From contig NZ_BDAG01000003.1 in NCBI RefSeq assembly GCF_002091715.1, positions 1-64,000 on the forward strand: DNA of 64,000 nt. Direction: 5' to 3'. Shown piece by piece: positions 18,922-27,967 of the stretch (position 1 is the stretch's first letter; the number at the start of each line of letters is the position of its first letter). The notes beneath the pieces are model-generated. The model saw nothing but the letters and a program-made list of their open reading frames with translations, searched no databases and had not been told where the DNA came from. Both the position numbers and the translations under genes were made by a program. Source of the DNA: Pseudomonas migulae NBRC 103157. GTDB taxonomy: Bacteria > Pseudomonadota > Gammaproteobacteria > Pseudomonadales > Pseudomonadaceae.

Positions 18922-20127
18922 ATGGCGATCTCAGACGCATGGCTGAAGGCCAACAACGGCAAACCCCGCAGTACACGTGAAGAGAAATCAGACCGCGACG
19001 GGTTTGGTGTGCGCGTCACCCCGAAGGGCAAGATCACTTTTCAGCTGCGCTTTCGCTATGACGGTCGCCCCTGCCGCCTTGATCTCGGCACCTATCCGCT
19101 GATGTCACTCAAGGATGCGCGCGCAGAAACGCAGCGCCTGCGTTCCCAGCTTGAGCAGGGACACGATCCGAGGGTGGTGAAGCAGCTGGAGAAGCAGGCG
19201 ATCCTCCAGGCAGATTCCGTGGAGTCGCTGTTTCGCCAGTGGTACGAGGCGTATTGCAAAGGGAACAAGAAGGGGCATCACGAAATCCTGCGCTCTTTCG
19301 AGATCCATGTGTTCCCTAGAGTCGGCAAGCTTCCTGCCGGGAAAGTCACCCTGCACGAATGGCTAGCACTTCTTGAGGGGCAAGCCAAAGCAAGGCCCGG
19401 TATCGCCGAACGCATCCTGGTCAATGCCAAACAGATGCTGAAATGGGGTGTGAAGCGCCGGTTAATCCCCTCGCACCCGCTATCGGAGATCAACGCCAAG
19501 GAAGACTTGCAGATCAAAAAAATCGTCGGGTCGCGCTCCCTTTCCGACGATGAAATCAAGCTGGTGTGGAAAGCCATGGAGCAATCGCGCATGGCGACCA
19601 AGAACAAGATTTTCCTGAAGCTGTGTCTGATCTACGGATGCCGTAACAGCGAGTTGCGTCTTAGCGAAAAAAGCCATTTCGACTTTGCCAAGAAGATTTG
19701 GACGGTGCCCACTGAAAACCACAAGCTGGGCAAAGCTTCAGGAAAGCCGCTTCTGCGTCCGATCACCCCGGATATTGAGGCGCTGATCAAACAGGCCGTG
19801 GCGCTCAGCGCCGAGGGCAAGTTCCTGTTCACCAACAGTGGCACAACCAAACCGATGGGGGCGGGGGCTCCCTTGCAGCTGCCTTACAACATCATGCAGT
19901 GGCTGCGGCGACATGAGAAATACGAAATGCAGCACTGGTCGGTTCACGACCTGCGCAAGACCGCGCGCACCAATTTCTCGACCCTGACCGAGCCCCATAT
20001 CGCCGAAATCATGCTCGGTCACAAGCTTCCGGGGAGCTGGCAGGTGTACGACCAGTATGACTATCTGTCGGAGCAGAAGGACGCCTATAGCGCGTGGTGG
20101 CAGCGCCTCATAGCTCTAACATTATAA
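18922..20127 (+). CDS. int: tyrosine-type integrase of the prfC-inserted island
   Basis: A 401-residue site-specific recombinase with an N-terminal DUF4102-like arm-binding part (MAISDAWLKANNGKPRSTRE, GFGVRVTPKGKITFQLRFRYDG) as in P4/SXT-type integrases. Catalytic residues are visible: Arg in LIYGCRNSELRL, H-x-x-R in VHDLRKTARTNF, LGHKLPGSW, and the nucleophile Tyr in QVYDQYDYL. The ATG at 18922 has GGAGAG upstream; the open frame extends back to 18850. Its place beside the broken prfC identifies it as the enzyme that inserted the island. Confidence 0.92.
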   Translation: MAISDAWLKANNGKPRSTREEKSDRDGFGVRVTPKGKITFQLRFRYDGRPCRLDLGTYPLMSLKDARAETQRLRSQLEQGHDPRVVKQLEKQAILQADSVESLFRQWYEAYCKGNKKGHHEILRSFEIHVFPRVGKLPAGKVTLHEWLALLEGQAKARPGIAERILVNAKQMLKWGVKRRLIPSHPLSEINAKEDLQIKKIVGSRSLSDDEIKLVWKAMEQSRMATKNKIFLKLCLIYGCRNSELRLSEKSHFDFAKKIWTVPTENHKLGKASGKPLLRPITPDIEALIKQAVALSAEGKFLFTNSGTTKPMGAGAPLQLPYNIMQWLRRHEKYEMQHWSVHDLRKTARTNFSTLTEPHIAEIMLGHKLPGSWQVYDQYDYLSEQKDAYSAWWQRLIALTL

Positions 20128-20370
20128 AATCCCATCGCAGTAGAACTAATCAAAAAGCGCGATTCAACATACTTGGACTGATAATACTCAGTCAGGATAA
20201 GAATTTATCTGGGACTATGAAGTCTTCGTCCCAAAGCAACCATAGACTTCGCAAAATCTGCGTTCAAAATTTTTCAGCAAACTATGATTCCGCCTTCTAC
20301 ACTATAGTGGTTATATGTAGCTGTGCTGACTGAATTTCATTAATATCAAATTGAAATATAGGTGGCGACT

Positions 20371-21093
20371 ATGAAAGCAGAAATCAAGGTGGTCGGGTCA
20401 ATTAGTGAGGCAGGAAATCCCTACCTGATTGTGAGGCTGCGTACTGAATTTGAAATGCTCCTTACTCCGGATAGTATAAATAAGATAGCGCAGGTTGTGT
20501 CCGGGTTGAAAGAAAGTCAGGAACTTAATTCGGTAGATCAGGGGCGATTTGCGTGGGAATTAGCAGAAACTCTTGATTTGTACGAGGAGTTCGCGGAATC
20601 TCCTGCTAGAGCACTTCCTCGACTGGAGTCTGAGTGGAAACCTGTAAACGGTTTTTTTTCGCTGGATACGCTAAAAACTATTAATGATTCAACGAAAGAC
20701 CTAAAATCTTTGAGAGTGGAGGGTAGTGCGGAAACGGGTTTATATTTGGTGCTGCAAGGAGGCATTAATGTCACAAGAATTTACGCGGATCGCGCCAATT
20801 TGCTTAAAATTAAAGGTGAGTTGGATAGTTCTGCTCAGCTGCCTGAAGTTAAAGCATCATTAGCTGTTGCAGAGTGGATTGTGGCTGCAGCACTTGTTGT
20901 GGAAGCCGCCCTGGGTATATGGGACAGATACGACAAGGAGCGCGAAAAACAAAGAGAAAAGGATGAGCAAGAAAGACGCAAGCTGGAGAACGAACGGAAG
21001 GAGAAGGAGCAGCATTGCCGAGAGCCTCGACAAACATCAGAAGGTGGTCCTGCAGCGGACGGTGTATTTGATCGTATATCGCGAACTGCGTAA
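20371..21093 (+). CDS. hypothetical island protein, possibly frameshifted at its 3' end
   Basis: A 240-residue protein of unknown family. Residues 1-165 are mixed and soluble; around 165-185 there is an Ala/Val-rich hydrophobic helix (SLAVAEWIVAAALVVEAALGIW), followed by a highly charged coil rich in K/E/R. The ATG at 20371 has AGGTGG just upstream. Near 21015 the frame turns to unlikely codons, while the +1 frame continues naturally as AESLDKHQKVVLQRTVYLIV to a stop at 21160. A one-base error or mutation is therefore possible. It is the first gene after the integrase; the 243-base gap before it shows nothing. Confidence 0.6.
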   Translation: MKAEIKVVGSISEAGNPYLIVRLRTEFEMLLTPDSINKIAQVVSGLKESQELNSVDQGRFAWELAETLDLYEEFAESPARALPRLESEWKPVNGFFSLDTLKTINDSTKDLKSLRVEGSAETGLYLVLQGGINVTRIYADRANLLKIKGELDSSAQLPEVKASLAVAEWIVAAALVVEAALGIWDRYDKEREKQREKDEQERRKLENERKEKEQHCREPRQTSEGGPAADGVFDRISRTA

Positions 21094-21170
21094 TTATCAC
21101 GGCATAAGAATGCTAGTGATTTTTGATCGGAAATGCGGGAGTTTGTTGTCCCCGCTCTAATGAGAGATTA

Positions 21171-21533
21171 ATGATGGAAGCATATTTTGTTATGGAGCAA
21201 TTAAGCAAGGATGGGTCAATCCAGCGATTCGTATTTAAGTTAATTGATGCTAATAAAATATTGCACGCAAGGCGGGTAATTTCCGGTGAGGAACTGACGC
21301 GCGTTCATTTGCAAGGGATCATTGTTCAAAGTAGTGTGGACTATAATCCTGGGTGGGAATTTCACTTGGAGCCCTCCACGGTTGACTTTTTTGAGAACCA
21401 GATAGAAGTGTGTGACGCTAATTTAGAATACATAAAGCATCATTTAGATGAGGTTGGAGGCTCATTTTTGCCGCGTAGCATTTGGTGCCCTTGGAGTTCC
21501 AGTGTCATTGAGGAGTGTAGTATGCGCTCATGA
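21171..21533 (+). CDS. BP74 N-terminal-domain-like protein
   Basis: A 120-residue protein without signal peptide. The pattern EAYFVMEQ, FVFKLIDANKILHARRVISG, YNPGWEFHLEPSTVDFF, IEVCDANLEYIKHHLDEVGG, FLPRSIWCPWSSSVIEE matches my recollection of the BP74 N-terminal domain, named from a Dictyostelium calmodulin-binding protein. The bacterial role is unknown. Either the ATG at 21171 or the one at 21174 could be used. It sits in an AT-rich accessory stretch. I hold the family assignment with moderate confidence. Confidence 0.6.
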   Translation: MMEAYFVMEQLSKDGSIQRFVFKLIDANKILHARRVISGEELTRVHLQGIIVQSSVDYNPGWEFHLEPSTVDFFENQIEVCDANLEYIKHHLDEVGGSFLPRSIWCPWSSSVIEECSMRS

Positions 21534-22116
21534 CGACGCGACAGTAGATCATTAAATTTAGCTCATCACTCTGTGATGCTCAAGGCAAGGCGGTAAGCCA
21601 GGGCTGAGGAGTTTATCAAGTGCATATTATAATTGAGTACATTTTTCGACCTGTCGAAGCGAGACTTCAATAGTTAAGAAATATTGGCAAGCGCGGGAGT
21701 GAACGGAGGGGAGGAAATTCAGCCTTCTTCGGCTCGTGCCTATTCAACGTGTTATTACCGGCCGTCGCCCAGTCCCTCCTCTACCGTTTTAATTGACGTG
21801 CGCAGATTACTGCCTGATTGACGTTCGCCCGCCAGCTACGTTGATGGCGGCCTATTTCGCTACTTGAAGCCCCTTACGAGCGGTGTATCTGATTTTTCTG
21901 CAGGTGTGGCGTCAGCGCATTGCTGCTGTCCTTTTGTTATTCGAGGCGGGAGAAATTAAGAAAATGAGATCGGTAAAATAAAAAACGATTAATTATAGCC
22001 TGTTATTTAATTTGCGCTTGATAAAAAGTTGAGATGCTCCGTTTGTAATTTGTCGAATGACGGCTAGCATTTAGGATGCGTCGCTCGTATTGCTTCTACT
22101 CGTAGGGGTTGCCGCC
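21534..22116. other. 583-base gap, no gene recognised
   Basis: I see no convincing open frame, tRNA or strong hairpin here on either strand. The composition switches between AT-rich and GC-rich pieces, as if several remnants were joined. The right end carries the ribosome site of the lipoprotein gene. Confidence 0.5.
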
Positions 22117-23601
22117 ATGCGGATAAATACAGTACTCATTTGCTGCTTGCTGTTATCCGGTTGTGCAAGCGTTGGAGAAAGCGATAGAACTCTGCAGACA
22201 AGAATCGCTTGGTCACAGAAGTGTCCCGCTTTGATTGACGAAAAGGAAGTTGGTGATAATCGCAGTCTGGTGCTGGGAGGCTTGATTGCAGTAGTTGCAC
22301 CTCAACTTATCACCGGCGCAATTGATGCTGCGGCAGCATCCTTGAAGGCAGCGGGGGAAAGTAAGTCTATAGTTAGTGTTGGAAATGTGGATGATTATTT
22401 TTATAGTGTGACACAGGATGCTGATTTGACAGTAAAATCAAATGTCGGTTGTTTAATTGTTATTCGAGGCCACTTTAAGAATGTCAATGATTCCCCTGGG
22501 GGGACCTCGGCGTCAAATATTGCAGACCTAGAGGGATTGGTCGATACGATTTTTAGGGCAGAGCTGAAAGTTGTGCCATTGAAAGGGGCAAAGTATTTTC
22601 AGCTTAAACCAGTTTATCTGAAGGTTGAAAAATTTGAAGATAGGTCGTGGTTTTCGTCTTCTGTCCGAGATTATTCAGTCGCGATTAATTTAACCGCGCT
22701 AGGTGAGAGCGTTCCATTTGCTTCTACTATTATAAATTTTAAATCTGTGGGTCTGAGGGACGGCATTAAAGAAGGTATTAAGGAAGGGGACTGGCGTTTG
22801 TTTGGGGTGCAGAGTTCGCCTCTTGCATTTCCAGCAGAAATGGCTGATGTAAATAAAGCAAAAGAAAAGCGTGAAAAAGAAATTGCTCCCTATCTTTTGG
22901 CTTACAGCGTTTTGGTGCCGAGCCCTGAAAGTGATCTTCCCACTCGTCCCTCCTTGTATGCCGATAGTGATGTTGACCATGCTGTAAAAAAGTACTGTGC
23001 TGAAGTGCAATCACTGAACACAAAAGTCCCTAAAAAATTTGGCATCAACGATGAGCGCTGTGGTTTCATGGTGGAGGCTGCTCGCCAGGAATTCGAGCAT
23101 AAGCTTGAAAAAGCCGAAAGAAATGATAGTAATCAAAAGTGGGCAAGCAGTTTTTGTACACCAGACTTGACGAAGGAACATTGCAAGGAATTTAAGCTAG
23201 ATAAAAAATTAGAGGGGCGGGGGTTCGGGTTTTTCAATACGTCGGCAACTATAACGGAAGTAAGTAAGGGTAGTAAGTTTGCTGCTTACTTGGGCGAGGC
23301 TTTAAAAGCTTCGGAGACAGAATTGAGCACTGCTATACAAGATAAAGTTATATCATCAAAAGTTAAAGCAAATAAACTCGCTAAGGAAGAGGCCAAACGA
23401 ACTGGGCGCCAGGATGTTGTGTTTTCGGATCTAGACGTAGATGAGGCGGAGGCGGAGCTGGCGGACGTAATGCAGGATGAAAAATCGAGTTTGCATGACC
23501 TAGCTGCGGCAAGGGTTAAATTGATTAAGGCGAAAATAGCGTCCAACAATAGTCGCAGGAGTGCAGGACTTCCATTGCTCTATTCGTACTTAGAGGAATG
23601 A
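22117..23601 (+). CDS. putative outer-envelope lipoprotein of unknown function
   Basis: A 494-residue lipoprotein: MRINTVLICCLLLSGCAS has a lipobox LSGC with the modified Cys at residue 16. The mature part has no family I recognise; it contains a hydrophobic patch (VLGGLIAVVAPQLITGAIDAAAASL), several Cys, and a charged helical C-terminus (DVDEAEAELADVMQDEKSSLHDLA). AT-rich codons mark it as acquired. The ATG at 22117 is used because AGGGG lies upstream and it gives a clean signal. It ends 4 bases before the trypsin-like protease start, so the two are one operon and may work together in the envelope. Confidence 0.75.
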   Translation: MRINTVLICCLLLSGCASVGESDRTLQTRIAWSQKCPALIDEKEVGDNRSLVLGGLIAVVAPQLITGAIDAAAASLKAAGESKSIVSVGNVDDYFYSVTQDADLTVKSNVGCLIVIRGHFKNVNDSPGGTSASNIADLEGLVDTIFRAELKVVPLKGAKYFQLKPVYLKVEKFEDRSWFSSSVRDYSVAINLTALGESVPFASTIINFKSVGLRDGIKEGIKEGDWRLFGVQSSPLAFPAEMADVNKAKEKREKEIAPYLLAYSVLVPSPESDLPTRPSLYADSDVDHAVKKYCAEVQSLNTKVPKKFGINDERCGFMVEAARQEFEHKLEKAERNDSNQKWASSFCTPDLTKEHCKEFKLDKKLEGRGFGFFNTSATITEVSKGSKFAAYLGEALKASETELSTAIQDKVISSKVKANKLAKEEAKRTGRQDVVFSDLDVDEAEAELADVMQDEKSSLHDLAAARVKLIKAKIASNNSRRSAGLPLLYSYLEE

Positions 23602-23605
23602 TGTA

Positions 23606-24469
23606 ATGATCGCTCGAAAAGTTATAGTTTTTATAATGTTGTTAATGGTTTGCAAAGGCGCGTCTGCCGGAGAATATGAGCCCCAAAGTGTAGTTGATTA
23701 TTTGATCCATGGCGGGCATATGGCTAAACCGGATGGAAATCAATGGCAAGTCGCGTTGGTTGAGTCCGGTAGGACCCATTTGGATGGAATATTTTGCAGT
23801 GGTACGCTGATTAATAATAAATGGGTACTAACGGCTGCGCATTGTTTGATGGATCCATTGGATTGTGAGAAGCCTAGGGCGGGATGGTTCTGGGTACTAT
23901 ATGGAAGTACTGATTTAGTTGTTAGCGCAAAACTTGTGGCTCCAAAAAATACAGTGATTAATCCAAATTATCGTTGCAAGCCTTCCAGAGATGATATTGC
24001 TTTAATTGAGTTGGAAGAGCCTGTGTCTGATGTTGGTTATGTGATTCTGGCAGATGCATTGACTGAGTCTAAATTAATAGCGCCTGAGCAGGCGCTATTA
24101 ATTTCTGGATGGGGGAAAACTGCTATTGGAAATCCTGTTTCTCGCTATCTCATGGAGGCGGAAATTAAGGTTGTAAAAAATTCGTTATGCGAGAAAGCAG
24201 TTGGCTTGAGTGATAAGCTTCCATCAAATGTTATTTGTGCTGGCGGGGGCGGAAAAGATTCTTGTAAGGGGGATAGTGGCGGGCCGCTATATGTGAGGGG
24301 AGGGAGTAAAATTACTCAAGTTGGAGTGGTTAGTTTTGGGCGTGGGTGTGGTGAGGGGCCAGGTGTTTATACAGGAGTTTCAGCTTACATGGACTGGATT
24401 AGCAAGATTGCGGTAACTTCTGTCAGTTCGCGTTGTACTGCCAAAGATATTCGTGAGCTGCGGTGTTAA
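23606..24469 (+). CDS. secreted trypsin-like serine protease (S1 family)
   Basis: A 287-residue protease with signal peptide MIARKVIVFIMLLMVCKGAS-AG. The chymotrypsin-fold triad is complete: H79 in WVLTAAHC, D130 in RDDIALIEL, S224 in CKGDSGGPLYV. An Asp at 218 (KDSCKGD) occupies the trypsin S1-pocket position, predicting cleavage after Lys or Arg. Paired cysteines suggest disulphides, so it acts in the periplasm or outside. The gene is coupled to the lipoprotein (4-base gap). S1 proteases of this animal-like type are uncommon in Pseudomonas. Confidence 0.9.
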   Translation: MIARKVIVFIMLLMVCKGASAGEYEPQSVVDYLIHGGHMAKPDGNQWQVALVESGRTHLDGIFCSGTLINNKWVLTAAHCLMDPLDCEKPRAGWFWVLYGSTDLVVSAKLVAPKNTVINPNYRCKPSRDDIALIELEEPVSDVGYVILADALTESKLIAPEQALLISGWGKTAIGNPVSRYLMEAEIKVVKNSLCEKAVGLSDKLPSNVICAGGGGKDSCKGDSGGPLYVRGGSKITQVGVVSFGRGCGEGPGVYTGVSAYMDWISKIAVTSVSSRCTAKDIRELRC

Positions 24470-24522
24470 ATGTCTTTTGCGATGGACGCGTTTCAGGTCA
24501 AAAGTTGAGCGATCCCACGTGT

Positions 24523-24660
24523 ATGTGCTGAATGGCTCGAAGCGTGCCAAATATTAAGGAGCTACGCTTCAAGTCGAATGGTAGGACTGCGCGCCAGCAA
24601 TAGATCGAGCAAGGCGGTCATGCTCCTTCAGGAGCAATTGACCTTGCTGACACTACAAAA
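24523..24660 (+). pseudogene. degenerate fragment of a RelE/HigB-type toxin gene
   Basis: Reading across one frame break, the sequence gives LNGSK and then VPNIKELRFKSNG, the conserved core of Gp49-like RelE/HigB toxins, followed by a decayed KAVMLL-like strand. No intact frame or antitoxin is present. The rest of 24470-24960 has no gene I can support; a short coding-like frame without start runs on the plus strand near 24810-24995. Confidence 0.3.
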
Positions 24661-24960
24661 AAAGCTGGACCTTATAAAAGAGGCAGTGCTGCCTTTCTGG
24701 ATATGAAATAAGCCACGTTTCTACAGTGGAAAAGCGAGCGCACATGTTGATTTCCTCGCTTTGCGGTTACGCTGAGGCTGGCTGAAATACTGGTATTCGT
24801 CGCCCGGTTGCGAGGTCGCAGTCTGTGACGCTGGAAGATTTCGCGATTTACATGCGGATTGCAAATAGAAGCCTTCAGATGGTCACATGCAATAGTCGCG
24901 TTTCTGCCGAAGCAGAATCTCAACGTGGCACAGCTCATGCTATTGTTTTGAGAAAGCTCT

Positions 24961-25233
24961 CTAATGTCCGACCTCAGAACTGCCCAGCATAGCGTCTATT
25001 CTCCAGCCATCAATCGATGCTGAATCTGTAGTCCGGATTGCACCGAGTGTGCGTTTGCGCTCGCGCTGCTCCCACTCGAAAACATCACCGGCGTCCCAGA
25101 GGTTGCAGCTCCCAGCGTGCTTCATGCACGGAGCCGGAAATGGATTCGCTATTCGCTTCATGCGGCGAAACAGCGTGCGGCTTGAGCAGCGAAAACGCTC
25201 GCATAAATCCTTCGTCGAATAATAGGCGTTCAT
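24961..25233 (-). CDS. small HTH DNA-binding protein, excisionase/AlpA-like
   Basis: A 90-residue protein with an N-terminal winged-helix signature (YYSTKDLCERFRCSSRTLFRRMKR) of the AlpA/MerR-like type used by excisionases and by activators of prophage or island integrases. The C-terminal part (WDAGDVFEWEQRERKRTLGAI) is typical for the class. GGGGAAA precedes the ATG. It lies between the protease operon and the second recombinase and may belong to that unit's control. Confidence 0.65.
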   Translation of the reverse strand: MNAYYSTKDLCERFRCSSRTLFRRMKRIANPFPAPCMKHAGSCNLWDAGDVFEWEQRERKRTLGAIRTTDSASIDGWRIDAMLGSSEVGH

Positions 25234-25471
25234 CTCATTTCCCCATTCGGGATCATGGCTTCTACGCTACATGAGGGCGTTGCGGGAGCCGCCTCTCGTA
25301 TTCCTCTTAAGGTCTATCCGGATCGTGGCGGACTTTCGCAGATCGATGCAGAGAGATCGAGAAAGAATCACAACTAAAAAGTGTGAAAATTAATTAGTTG
25401 TAAACTGAATTAGTAACACTATTAAAATATTGATCCTGAACTTTTGTATATGACAGAAAGAGATATTAGGA

Positions 25472-25711
25472 ATGCAGATTATAATTAAGGGGGACATGAC
25501 AATGCCTCAATTGCGTCAGGCGTTTTATGAGAAGCTCCTGGAGCTTGAGGAGGAGTTTGGTGTTGAGCACCTAAAGGGCGCAACCTTGTACATTAATCCG
25601 ATCAATGAGTTTGGAGAGGATGTTGTCTTGCGAAACAAGTATGGACAAACAGTCCATAAATTATTCAGTCATGGGCCGTATCGGTGTTCGGCTGAAGAAT
25701 TTAAAATATAG
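25472..25711 (+). CDS. small hypothetical protein, 79 aa
   Basis: Starts MQIIIKGDMTMPQLRQAFYE, an acidic soluble protein with no known domain. It is the first of three genes ending in a tyrosine recombinase (gaps of 34 and 17 bases), so it probably belongs to that mobile unit. The region 25234-25471 before it shows nothing else. Confidence 0.6.
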   Translation: MQIIIKGDMTMPQLRQAFYEKLLELEEEFGVEHLKGATLYINPINEFGEDVVLRNKYGQTVHKLFSHGPYRCSAEEFKI

Positions 25712-25745
25712 TTAGAAATAAAATTTTGTGTCTGGATAATTAAAA

Positions 25746-26036
25746 ATGGAGATTAATATTGTCATGGAATTCCCTCGCTATGTGAATATTGAACAAGCAA
25801 GAAATGTACTCGCTGAAAGCGGAGTTGAGCTTACCCAGCGGCAAATAAAGCGGGCGGCAGACCCGGATGCAAACGGAAAGCGTAAGCTTCCATTTTTTGT
25901 TGATCCCATCGATGGTCGATTGAAAATTGATAAAAACCTTTTGGTGGAGATTTATACCAGTTGTCAGGTGAATGCTCAAAATAATGCACATATTAATGCG
26001 GCCAGTCTTCGGAGTGTATTTGACCGAAAAAGTTAA
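25746..26036 (+). CDS. small protein directly before the recombinase, possible excisionase
   Basis: A 96-residue protein. VNIEQARNVLAESGVELTQRQIKRAAD looks like a helix-turn-helix reading head, and the gene sits 17 bases before the recombinase gene. That suggests a directionality factor. The residues after about 60 are not recognisable. Confidence 0.55.
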   Translation: MEINIVMEFPRYVNIEQARNVLAESGVELTQRQIKRAADPDANGKRKLPFFVDPIDGRLKIDKNLLVEIYTSCQVNAQNNAHINAASLRSVFDRKS

Positions 26037-26053
26037 TTGCGATATGCAGAATC

Positions 26054-27232
26054 ATGTCGGATATCAGGAAAAAGATAGGAAAGAAGGGTGTTACGTACCA
26101 GGTTCGCTATGCGGACAAGGGTTCGAAATCAGGTTATTCCTATAAGACTTTCGCAACGGCCAAAGAAGCGCGGCAGTTTCGGGAATCCCCGAAAGAGACA
26201 CATGCCGGAGGCGGACTCAGCGTGCCTCAGGCCATCGACAAGTGGCTGAGCATTTGTGAGAAAGAGGGGCGCGACGGCAGGCCCCCGGTCTCCAAGGCAA
26301 CCCTCGACTACTACACCTATATCGCCAGGATCATGAAGGGCTATACGTGGGAGACAGATCTGCGTGGTCTCACCAAGCCTGATGTCGTGGCCTTCCGATC
26401 CTGGCTGATCAACGAACACGGTCGCTACCTAGCAGCCAAGACGCTGACCTACTTTCACGCAGTCGTTGCTGAAATGGCGACACGCGGCGCAGTCGAGTCG
26501 AACGCTGCCCTCGGCGTTGGCGTGCGCCAGGAAACACGGTACGACGAAGAGGTAGTCATTCCGTCAGAGCAGGAAGTACGAGACCTCCTGCAAGCGGCAG
26601 ACGATCTCGCCAACTCGACTAATCTCCGCGTCAAGAATGCCTGGAAGCGCTATCGCCCAATGTTGTACCTCGCCGTAGATTCCGGCATGCGTCCGCAGGA
26701 GTATGTAGCCGTTGCTAGAAGCAGTTTCCGCGACGGCGGTGTGCACGTAGAGCGCGCCATTGATCGCAGTGGCGATCTGTCTGTCCCCAAGACACCAGCA
26801 GCCCGCCGTTTCATCGAGCTAAGCCCCATCACGCTGGACATCGTGTCCGAGTACATCAAAGGTCACGAAGGCCCGAACAACTATGATCTGGCCTTTCCGA
26901 CCGAGACAGGGACGTGGCAATCGCTCGATAACTGGCGCAAACGCGGGTTCGATGAGGTTTGTAAGAAGGCAGGTGTTATCAAGATTGAGAAGATTGACGA
27001 CGAGGAAGTCGTCAGATCGCGGTACTCGCCGTATTTGCTGCGGCACTACTTTGCGTCCGTCCTAATCGCGCAAGGGACGGACATTGCAAAGATCAAAACC
27101 CTTATGGGTCACACAAACATCAGTACTACGTTCGATGTTTATGCCCATCTCATTCGCCAGGCCGAGAACAAAAAGACTCGTCGCCAGGGGATGATCTTCC
27201 AGATGACAGACAGTAAGTCACAAGTTGATTGA
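26054..27232 (+). CDS. second tyrosine-type recombinase/integrase
   Basis: A 392-residue phage-type integrase. The N-terminal AP2-like arm reads GVTYQVRYADKGSKSGYSYKTFATAKEA, then a SAM-like domain, then the catalytic part with Arg in DSGMRPQEYVAV, Arg-His in YLLRHYFASVL, LMGHTNISTTFDVYAHL with the Tyr nucleophile. The first His of the usual HxxR motif appears replaced by Tyr (SPYLLRH), a known variant position. The nearby tRNA-Gly 3' half (30595-30642) may be its attachment site. Confidence 0.9.
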   Translation: MSDIRKKIGKKGVTYQVRYADKGSKSGYSYKTFATAKEARQFRESPKETHAGGGLSVPQAIDKWLSICEKEGRDGRPPVSKATLDYYTYIARIMKGYTWETDLRGLTKPDVVAFRSWLINEHGRYLAAKTLTYFHAVVAEMATRGAVESNAALGVGVRQETRYDEEVVIPSEQEVRDLLQAADDLANSTNLRVKNAWKRYRPMLYLAVDSGMRPQEYVAVARSSFRDGGVHVERAIDRSGDLSVPKTPAARRFIELSPITLDIVSEYIKGHEGPNNYDLAFPTETGTWQSLDNWRKRGFDEVCKKAGVIKIEKIDDEEVVRSRYSPYLLRHYFASVLIAQGTDIAKIKTLMGHTNISTTFDVYAHLIRQAENKKTRRQGMIFQMTDSKSQVD

Positions 27233-27244
27233 CGGGACTTTTTG

Positions 27245-27895
27245 TTATGGGGTTCGTGTAATCGAACGCAGTGACGGGCTGCTGCAATCAATTAGTTGAT
27301 TATATCGCGCGAGATTTTCTCGGCTGTAATCCTCGCACTCAATGTCACGGCGGAAGTGATATGGATGCGGCGGCGGATTCTTCATAAAGGCCATCGCCTC
27401 GTCGGACTGGAGCGGTGCTATACCCTTGCAAAATGCGGAGAGATAAAGTGCGGCGTTCGCTGGCGTCAATTTTAAGTAACCCCTACTGCGTAGCGAGGTG
27501 ATAATGTCCAAGCCTGCACCGCTTTGCTTTAGATAATTCGCAGGGCTAGGAGCAGCCTCGGATGCCTCCGTTACACAGAATTGGCAAAAAGTTGGATCGA
27601 TAAGATACCACCCACTATCCGGCCCTTCCGAGACTTCGACAACAAGCGCGGCATGACCCTGCATCCAGTAACCTTCAAGAGATTGAGTAGCTAACGGCTT
27701 GGCTGGCACGCCTAGGTCTTGAAATGCATATCCAGCGACACACTGTGCCAGGCCACAGCAACCAGCGAAAGCTGCTTGTAACTCCGTTAAGTCTCGCTGA
27801 TTCAAATAGTCGGTATGCAATTTCGTGGCGTAACGCAGGATTTCCTGCGTTTTCATTACAATTTCATCGAGTAATACAGGGGTGTTGTGGGGCAA
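27245..27895 (-). CDS. transglutaminase-like cysteine protein
   Basis: Up to 216 residues. The order Cys (GCCGLAQ, C46/C47), His (MQGHAALVVEV, H81) and Asp (WYLIDPTF, D100) is that of the transglutaminase-like papain-fold superfamily, used for peptide cleavage or cross-linking. I cannot assign a family. The start is uncertain: a TTG at 27895 lies very close to GAGGAG, and an in-frame ATG is at 27856. It is divergent from the radical SAM gene, with 170-200 bases between them. Confidence 0.6.
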   Translation of the reverse strand: MPHNTPVLLDEIVMKTQEILRYATKLHTDYLNQRDLTELQAAFAGCCGLAQCVAGYAFQDLGVPAKPLATQSLEGYWMQGHAALVVEVSEGPDSGWYLIDPTFCQFCVTEASEAAPSPANYLKQSGAGLDIITSLRSRGYLKLTPANAALYLSAFCKGIAPLQSDEAMAFMKNPPPHPYHFRRDIECEDYSRENLARYNQLIDCSSPSLRSITRTP

Positions 27896-27967
27896 TGCTC
27901 CTCGCTTTCTTTAGATATAGCATAACATTACATATTAGGCTAGAAAAAAGCAGGCTGGCAGCACCAA

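Noticed and set aside
24672..24938. 88-aa open frame on the minus strand
   Set aside because: Cys/Arg-rich with poor codon use and no ribosome site; not supported.
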